DNA from: DASRDE01 sp035938175
GTDB taxonomy: Bacteria; Vulcanimicrobiota; Vulcanimicrobiia; Vulcanimicrobiales; Vulcanimicrobiaceae
Direction: 5' to 3'
Assembly (NCBI GenBank): GCA_035938175.1
Contig: DASZHD010000060.1
Span: forward strand, 124,001-188,000
Length of the DNA: 64,000 bases
The position numbers and the translations under genes are program-made. Positions 58,952 through 64,000 of the stretch are shown here, piece by piece; position 1 is the stretch's first letter, and each line of letters begins with the position of its first letter. The notes beneath the pieces are model-generated. The model was not told the origin of the DNA and searched no databases. It saw nothing but the letters and a program-made list of their open reading frames with translations.

Positions 58952-61900
58952 ATGCTTTCAATCCCTAGTCCAACGCGGCACCCGATTGGGACGGCTTGTT
59001 CGGCGCTCTTGCTGACGCTGAGTTTGTGCGTTTCGTCTTTGTCGACCGCGTTCGCCGCCGGCGGCGTTCAAGGAAACTTAACCGGGACGGTACAGGACGC
59101 GAGTACCGGAAAATCGATCGCCGACGTCCACGTCGTGGCGCAAGCGCCTTCAGGCGCGTTCGGCGGAAACACCGATGCCGCCGGGCATTTTACGCTGCTC
59201 GGCCTGCCCGCCGACACGTACACGGTGTCGTTCACGAAAAACGGCTATGACTCGGTTTCTCAACCGGGCGTCGCGGTTTTCGGCGACGAAACGAATAGTG
59301 TCGGCGTCATCCGCATGAATTCGTCGCTTCGCACGATAGTCCACGTGAATGCGCGCGCGCGCAGCGGTGCATATCAGCCGTCTCAAACCCAAGACGTCAC
59401 GACGATCAGCGGACAGCGCATCACGCAGGCGCTGGGCAACGCCGCTTCGCAAAAGGAGCAGAACTTAATCCTTGCAGCTCCCGGCGCCGTGCTCGACTCG
59501 CAAGGCAACATTACGGTTCGCGGTTCGCTCAACGTCGAGCTGGGTTATCAATACGACGGCGTCAACTTCACGATTCCGTTCTTTGACGGAAACGGTGCCG
59601 GCGGCGCCAACGGCGGAGGCGGGTACCTGAACAATCTCGCAGGCGGCTCCGGCGGTTCGCTGCAGGTCGTGTCGGGCTCGGGCGACGCGACGCAAGGAAA
59701 CATCGGCGCCGGCGTGATTAACATCGTTCCGCCGCGCGGAACATACCCCGCGGCCGGTCTTCTGAATGCCGAGGTTTCGTCACCGGCTTTCGGTCACAAG
59801 TTCGACGCTAACTATGCGTGGGCTACGCCGAACAACCGGTTTAGCGATTACTTCTCGTACGACGGCTCGCGGGACGTGCCTGAGTACGCGCCATACGGCG
59901 TCGACGCCTCGACCATCGGTCAATACTTCGGCGTTAGCCGGATCGTTCACGACGACGTGCAAAACAACTTCGTATTCCGCTTCGGCCACAACAATAATAT
60001 GGCCTTACAGTGGCTCATGCGGGTTGCGAATGAAAATCAGTACGGAAACTACGGGGGTCTGCAGCAGGCAACGTACTATCCGTACAATCCGCTGGCGGCG
60101 GCTCCGTGGGTAGTCACGTACCCTGGCGTAGTCGACCAGCACGGTAACGTCATTCAAACACCCGCGCAGGAGTACGCGGCGACGATCTACTTGGTGCCCG
60201 GCGTCCCCTCCACGAACATAGTACCGACGTCGGCGCCGCAGTTCTTCATCACGCCGCTGGCGTTCAACAAGATTGGTTACACCTGGAACGTTAATTCCAC
60301 GACGTTCCTGAACATGAACTGGGCCAACTTCTATAATCAAACCATCAACCAGAACGACAACAACGGTTCCTTCCAGTTTTCTCATCAGGAGCTTGGCGGT
60401 CAGCGCATCTTCGGCGAAATCGATCTGACGCACCAATTCGGACAGAACCACACGACGACGTTTGCAATTCGCTCTCAAGACGATCTTCCGCGCTGGAATC
60501 TGCAGGCGCCGTGGTTCTCGAGTGATACGCTGGGCTATAGTGCTCCCGGAGTAAATCAAGCCAGTATCGCAAGTGGCGGTAGCGCCTTCTTGGCGGACAT
60601 CTCCGACTGGTATCTGCCGCCGAACACGAGTGCGCCCATAAGCGCGAGCAATCCGTGCCCGGATTATCCCGGTACCACCGTGGCCGGATCGTGTTACATC
60701 TACAGTTACATGCTCTCACACGGGCTGTGGAACGGCATCTCATCGCTCCCGCGTATCCCGACCCAAGGAATCGACTACCATCATTCAATCTTCCATGAAA
60801 ACGGCATCGGTCTGCGGGATCAGTGGACGGTTAATTCCCGTCTCCATCTCGACTACGGCATCCGTCTCGATGCAGATAACTTGGATTTTGGCCGGAACCC
60901 GTACAACTTCACCCCCCAAGCGTTGTCGAATCCGTCGGACGTCGATCCGGCCACGAAGCTCGGCAACGACTTCCTGCGCCCCCGTATTTGGCAGCCGAGA
61001 TTCGCTGCATCGTACCAGCTCGGTGCCGAAGATGCTCTGCGTTTCTCGTACGGACGATCGGTGAATTTCTTCTTCGCGCAAACGGCCGGTACGCCGTACG
61101 ACTTGACAGGCGTTCCGGCGTTTATGTTCCAAATGCCGGCGAAGGATTCCACCACGCAACCCGGATGCGGCAGCGGCTGGAACGCATCGCAGCCGGGCGT
61201 TCCCGCGTACAACGGACCGGGCAATCTCTACAAGTGCCCGAACTACGCGGATTCGTTGTACTGGGTAGGCGATCAGAACTTTGACGCGCCGGATCTCGGC
61301 GGCCAAGGTCCTCCCACGTACAACAACTGGGATCTCCAGTGGTCGCATCAATTCACGCACGGGCCGGTAAACGGCTTCGGGATGAAGCTCACGGGTTTCT
61401 TCCGCCGCGGCTACAACGTGGAAGAGAACATCCTGATTTCCAACGCGCCGCCGAATCCTATCACGGGTCAAACCGCCGCGGCGGTATTTGCAACGCAGTC
61501 AAACGGCGTCGAGAAGACGTCGGGCTTGGAATTCATGCTGACGTCGCCGGATCGTCCGACGGGTTTCAGTGGATTCCTGACGATGAATTACATTAGCGAA
61601 TTCTCGTCGACCCCGCCGGTTGGTACAAACAACTCAAACTACGCCGACGATCAGCTGCCCACGCTGTTCGGTTACGAATTCGGAACCGGACAGCTCTATC
61701 GTTCGGCGTTTTTACCTCCATTCCAAGGCCGCCTCGGACTTTCGTTTAAGACGGCCAACGGATGGAAGCTCAATCCGATCTTCGCATTCGACGGCGGATT
61801 CCCGACCGGTGTCGGATCGCAAACGTACGGCGGCGTAAACGGTCAATATGCCTGGATTCCCGAAACGAACTTCGGCGCTGCGGCGCCACTCGGTGGTCCG

Positions 61901-62338
61901 CAGGGGCCGGGCAATCCGTACAACTCGTCGTATTTCGTCGATCCGGCGAACCCCGGAAGCTACCTCAATCCGAACATCGCCGCATCACGCGGCTATCCGG
62001 AGCCGGCGCTTCCCGGTAATGCGTTGACAAAGGCGCACGGATCCTTGGATTTCGATCTCGAGTATTCGCCGCCGGGTTCGCCCTGGACGATGGGCGCGTA
62101 CGTTACCAACGTGTTCAACAACCACTACGGACTCTGGTATCCCAACCAGCAGTATCAACCGGTTGCAACGGGCGTGTCCGGACCGCAAACGGGAACGCTG
62201 GCGACTGCATATCCGGGAAATCCGTTGTGGCTGAACGGTGTGCGCGACAACTACCTCGGAACGTATGCGAATGGTCCGTTCCAAGTGCCCTATCAAGCCG
62301 GAACGACGTTCCAGTTCTATCTGCAGCGCCGGCTGTAA
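58952..62338 (+). CDS. TonB-dependent receptor with N-terminal carboxypeptidase-like domain
   Basis: A 1128-residue outer-membrane protein: signal peptide ending near 'STAFAAGG', a carboxypeptidase-regulatory-like domain ('GNLTGTVQDASTGKSIADVH', 'HFTLLGLPADTYTVSFTKNG'), a plug domain ('LGNAASQKEQNLILAAPGAV', 'GNITVRGSLNVELGYQYDGV') and a large beta barrel ending in an aromatic residue region ('TTFQFYLQRRL'). This Oar-like layout is common in Acidobacteria and relatives, where it imports polymers or large ligands. RBS AGGAG precedes the ATG. TonB/ExbB genes are not in the window. Confidence 0.9.
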   Translation: MLSIPSPTRHPIGTACSALLLTLSLCVSSLSTAFAAGGVQGNLTGTVQDASTGKSIADVHVVAQAPSGAFGGNTDAAGHFTLLGLPADTYTVSFTKNGYDSVSQPGVAVFGDETNSVGVIRMNSSLRTIVHVNARARSGAYQPSQTQDVTTISGQRITQALGNAASQKEQNLILAAPGAVLDSQGNITVRGSLNVELGYQYDGVNFTIPFFDGNGAGGANGGGGYLNNLAGGSGGSLQVVSGSGDATQGNIGAGVINIVPPRGTYPAAGLLNAEVSSPAFGHKFDANYAWATPNNRFSDYFSYDGSRDVPEYAPYGVDASTIGQYFGVSRIVHDDVQNNFVFRFGHNNNMALQWLMRVANENQYGNYGGLQQATYYPYNPLAAAPWVVTYPGVVDQHGNVIQTPAQEYAATIYLVPGVPSTNIVPTSAPQFFITPLAFNKIGYTWNVNSTTFLNMNWANFYNQTINQNDNNGSFQFSHQELGGQRIFGEIDLTHQFGQNHTTTFAIRSQDDLPRWNLQAPWFSSDTLGYSAPGVNQASIASGGSAFLADISDWYLPPNTSAPISASNPCPDYPGTTVAGSCYIYSYMLSHGLWNGISSLPRIPTQGIDYHHSIFHENGIGLRDQWTVNSRLHLDYGIRLDADNLDFGRNPYNFTPQALSNPSDVDPATKLGNDFLRPRIWQPRFAASYQLGAEDALRFSYGRSVNFFFAQTAGTPYDLTGVPAFMFQMPAKDSTTQPGCGSGWNASQPGVPAYNGPGNLYKCPNYADSLYWVGDQNFDAPDLGGQGPPTYNNWDLQWSHQFTHGPVNGFGMKLTGFFRRGYNVEENILISNAPPNPITGQTAAAVFATQSNGVEKTSGLEFMLTSPDRPTGFSGFLTMNYISEFSSTPPVGTNNSNYADDQLPTLFGYEFGTGQLYRSAFLPPFQGRLGLSFKTANGWKLNPIFAFDGGFPTGVGSQTYGGVNGQYAWIPETNFGAAAPLGGPQGPGNPYNSSYFVDPANPGSYLNPNIAASRGYPEPALPGNALTKAHGSLDFDLEYSPPGSPWTMGAYVTNVFNNHYGLWYPNQQYQPVATGVSGPQTGTLATAYPGNPLWLNGVRDNYLGTYANGPFQVPYQAGTTFQFYLQRRL

Positions 62339-62344
62339 TCCGAG

Positions 62345-62500
62345 GTGGAGCGTTTGAACGACAGTAAACCGCTCCTTGCGCTGACGGCGGCGAGCTTCAT
62401 GCTCGCCGCCTGCAGCCAGATAGGTCGAAGGTTCCTACTGCTTCCCGCGTTCGATCGCGTTTATGTCAATCGAATCTTGGAGAGTGAAACTTCAAAGTGA
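62345..62500 (+). CDS. Possible very small lipoprotein
   Basis: A 51-codon frame starting at GTG 62345 (or TTG 62354) that reads 'NDSKPLLALTAASFMLAACS', i.e. a short signal sequence with lipobox LAAC, then about 28 further residues. Its stop overlaps the ATG of the next gene (TGATG). The first part coincides with a perfect 10-bp hairpin (62386-62410), so the coding reading could be accidental. Confidence 0.35.
   Translation: MERLNDSKPLLALTAASFMLAACSQIGRRFLLLPAFDRVYVNRILESETSK
62386..62410 (+). terminator. 10-bp hairpin after the TonB-receptor gene
   Basis: GGCGGCGAGC and GCTCGCCGCC pair perfectly around TTCAT, 48 bp after the receptor stop codon. There is no U-tract behind it, so it may be a Rho-independent terminator of weak type or an mRNA-stabilising end. 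Confidence 0.5.
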
Positions 62501-62922
62501 TGGCGGCCGGCATCGGTTCTACCTCGCACGGGCGGATTGAACGCATGTGGGAAGCGGACGCGTGGCAGTCGCTTTCTTTCGGTCCGTTCACATTGAACGT
62601 TGCCGGTAGGTGCCTTCGTTGTCGATCCGTGGCGGTGCCACTTCCGCCCAAAGAGTTCGATCTGTTGGTATTTTTAGCACGGTTCGCCGGAGCGCTCGTA
62701 ACGAAACAGGAGCTCGTGCGGGCGCTTTGGCCGGGGTTCGAGCCGAGCGATGCGGCGTTTGCGCAAACGGTGTATCGCCTGCGCAGAGTGCTTGCGAAAT
62801 ATGACGCGCACACGACGTACGTGGCAACGATCCCCGGGCGGGGCTATCAGTTCACTCAGCGTGTCGAGCGCGAGGCTGGGGTCGTTATCGCCGGCAGCGA
62901 TCCGCCAAGTCACGCCGGGTAA
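62500..62922 (+). CDS. Stand-alone winged-helix DNA-binding protein, paralogue of 57545-57871
   Basis: About 140 residues (ATG 62500; ATG 62545 is possible). It is an OmpR-type DNA-binding domain alone: 'LPPKEFDLLVFLARFAGALV', 'DAAFAQTVYRLRRVLAKYD', 'VATIPGRGYQFTQ'. The match to 57545-57871 runs through the whole domain, so the two are paralogues flanking the TonB receptor. A short N-terminal extension and a C-terminal tail are unique to this copy. Confidence 0.85.
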   Translation: MAAGIGSTSHGRIERMWEADAWQSLSFGPFTLNVAGRCLRCRSVAVPLPPKEFDLLVFLARFAGALVTKQELVRALWPGFEPSDAAFAQTVYRLRRVLAKYDAHTTYVATIPGRGYQFTQRVEREAGVVIAGSDPPSHAG

Positions 62923-62944
62923 ATTCGCAACGTTTATTGGAATC

Positions 62945-63121
62945 ATGGACATCGTCGCGTTTATCGCCGAACGCAAGATCGAGGCAGCGATCGAGGACGG
63001 AGCTTTTGACGAGCTGCCGCCGAAAGGGTACATCGATTGTTCGCTGCACGGCGAAGCGTTTATTGCGCAATGGTTTCGCGAACGGTTTGTTGTTACGATT
63101 GAAGATAATCGTCATCCTTGA
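62945..63121 (+). CDS. Short DUF1992-like protein
   Basis: A 58-residue protein: 'IVAFIAERKIEAAIEDGAFD' then 'ELPPKGYIDCSLHGEAFIAQ'. The first part resembles the DUF1992 (DnaJ-C28-like) pattern 'IAERKI.EA...G.FDNLPGKGK', but the second half differs. Its role is unknown. A recognisable RBS is lacking, so the start is only likely. Confidence 0.55.
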   Translation: MDIVAFIAERKIEAAIEDGAFDELPPKGYIDCSLHGEAFIAQWFRERFVVTIEDNRHP

Positions 63122-63251
63122 CAGCCGCGGACTATGCCCGATGGTTGTCGATATCTGCGGCCGCAGAGTAGCGCCGGCGCGATAGCGCGCCCGCATATTC
63201 GCGTAACGTCATTTTGACAAAACTGCAATAAACGGCCGCTACCGTGTGCGC

Positions 63252-63458
63252 ATGGACGCGCTTTTTCGATCTTCGGGGCAAGATTTTTCCGTTCGTAGCA
63301 ACGAGTCCGGTGCGCAAGTCGAGCGTCGCTTCATGACCTCTCTGCTCATGCGACCGCTGCTGCAGCCGTTGGAATCCGCATTCGGCGAGTATGCCGGTAT
63401 TGCCGAACAAGAATTCAGCGCTGCCCTCAGCCGCGTGCCGGAGCGTTCGCATGAGTGA
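63252..63458 (+). CDS. Small protein preceding the sigma factor, possibly rod-binding FlgJ-like
   Basis: A 68-residue protein from ATG 63252: 'SGAQVERRFMTSLLMRPLLQ' then 'FGEYAGIAEQEFSAALSR'. This is reminiscent of the rod-binding part of FlgJ ('..FE..L...ML.....YR.M.DQ.LA..L'), but similarity by eye is weak. It overlaps the FliA-like sigma gene by eight bases, which supports a flagellar role. Confidence 0.45.
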   Translation: MDALFRSSGQDFSVRSNESGAQVERRFMTSLLMRPLLQPLESAFGEYAGIAEQEFSAALSRVPERSHE

Positions 63459-64000
63459 GATCACGCAGGATCGTGAATCGCTCATTCGCGACTGTTTTCC
63501 GCTGGTGAAGAAAATCGCGAGGCGTGTTTCGCGCATCGTACCCGGAAGCGATATCGACGATCTCGTCGGCGAAGGATGCCTAGGATTAATCCGGGCGATC
63601 GATACGTTCGATCCGTCGCGCGGTCCATCGCTCGAGCGGTATGCCTCGCGAATCGTCGCCGGCGCGATGCTCAACGGTGTCCGCAAACTCGATCCGGTCT
63701 CGGAACGTGTCCGCCGCGAAATGCGCGAAGCCGAACGCGAGCGCTATGCGATTGCCGGCGAACTGGGATCCCTGCCCAGCCAAAGCCAGATGGAGGTGCG
63801 GCGCCCGGCGCTGCGGCGTGCTGCGCTCCACGCGTACCGCTACTCGCCGCTCTCGCTGGACGGGCCCCTTCCCAGCGGCGAGCATCTGGGCGGCGACTGG
63901 AGCGCGGACCCGGCCGCCATCGCTGTCGAGCGGTGCGAGCGCGAGGGCATCCAGACGGCTCTGCGGTCGATTCCGCTGCGCCAGCGGTTCGTTCTAACGC
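63451..64000 (+). CDS. fliA: FliA-like sigma factor (sigma-28), cut by the window edge
   Basis: At least 183 residues from ATG 63451 and open at the end. Region 2 is clear: 'FPLVKKIARRVSRIVPGSDI' then 'DDLVGEGCLGLIRAIDTFDP' and 'RYASRIVAGAMLNGVRKLDP'; region 4 begins at the edge with 'TALRSIPLRQRFVL'. This is the sigma-28/FliA pattern, which drives flagellar genes such as flgF-flgG at 53.4-54.7 kb. It could also be a related sigma-B/F-type factor. Confidence 0.85.
   Translation, partial: MSEITQDRESLIRDCFPLVKKIARRVSRIVPGSDIDDLVGEGCLGLIRAIDTFDPSRGPSLERYASRIVAGAMLNGVRKLDPVSERVRREMREAERERYAIAGELGSLPSQSQMEVRRPALRRAALHAYRYSPLSLDGPLPSGEHLGGDWSADPAAIAVERCEREGIQTALRSIPLRQRFVLT

Noticed and set aside
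1..64000. CRISPR array
   Set aside because: No regularly spaced direct repeats with unique spacers; the GloVer and GAGGAATCGAAGG repeats are coding or irregular.

Overview
The window looks like a chromosomal stretch of a GC-rich, diderm bacterium whose cell division genes resemble those of monoderms. SepF and DivIVA sit beside a TonB-dependent receptor, many lipoproteins, lgt and lspA, flagellar rod genes and a CsaB-type pyruvyl transferase. Together with GloVer-type repeat lipoproteins and lone winged-helix regulators, this suggests Candidatus Eremiobacterota (WPS-2) or a close relative. The assignment is an inference from gene content; there is no rRNA in the window.

Layout. 1-11.5 kb is chromosome: a frameshifted GloVer lipoprotein, a frameshifted GNAT acetyltransferase, a receiver/SpoIIE-phosphatase pair, a LuxR-type regulator, a slipin, an intact GloVer lipoprotein, two small coupled hypotheticals, a PQQ-like propeller protein and a large exported protein. 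11.56-33.38 kb is a 21.8-kb integrative mobilizable element inserted in the anticodon loop of tRNA-Val(TAC). It is bounded by a 40-bp direct repeat of the 5' half of that tRNA. The tyrosine integrase and excisionase genes lie at its right end, next to the complete tRNA. 33.4-64 kb is chromosome again: enoyl-CoA hydratase, a structured leader, DUF5693-csaB-ileS, a PAS-GGDEF-EAL protein, RRM-tgt, rluD-lspA-ccdA, lgt-yggS-sepF-divIVA-leuB-fabH, a PMT mannosyltransferase, flgF-flgG, a regulator/TonB-receptor region, and the start of a FliA-like sigma factor running off the right edge.

The island is a defence island. From the left it holds (i) a Gabija-like pair (OLD-family ATPase/TOPRIM nuclease plus UvrD-like helicase); (ii) a PNP-family nucleosidase / NACHT NTPase / cytidine-deaminase-like operon; (iii) an NgoMIV-type restriction-modification operon with Vsr and HNH nucleases; (iv) small accessory genes, a GIY-YIG protein and a trypsin-like protease; (v) an IncP-like mobilization region (TraK/TraL/TraM-like genes divergent from MobC and a relaxase, with a candidate oriT); and (vi) a DnaQ-like exonuclease, excisionase and integrase.

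The most striking observation is that systems (i) and (ii) have been scrambled by an inversion of about 6.8 kb. The plus-strand gene at 12279 begins as the OLD ATPase and continues as the C-terminal part of the NACHT protein. On the minus strand near 19.19 kb the N-terminal part of the NACHT protein abuts the rest of the OLD ATPase. Reversing the segment in thought rebuilds an exact Walker A (GxxxxGKST) in the OLD protein and gives two tidy convergent operons. Other points of interest are an amber-interrupted small gene, twin dyads around a regulator cluster, a leader with two mutually exclusive RNA folds before a terminator, and near-identical sequence pairs at both element ends.
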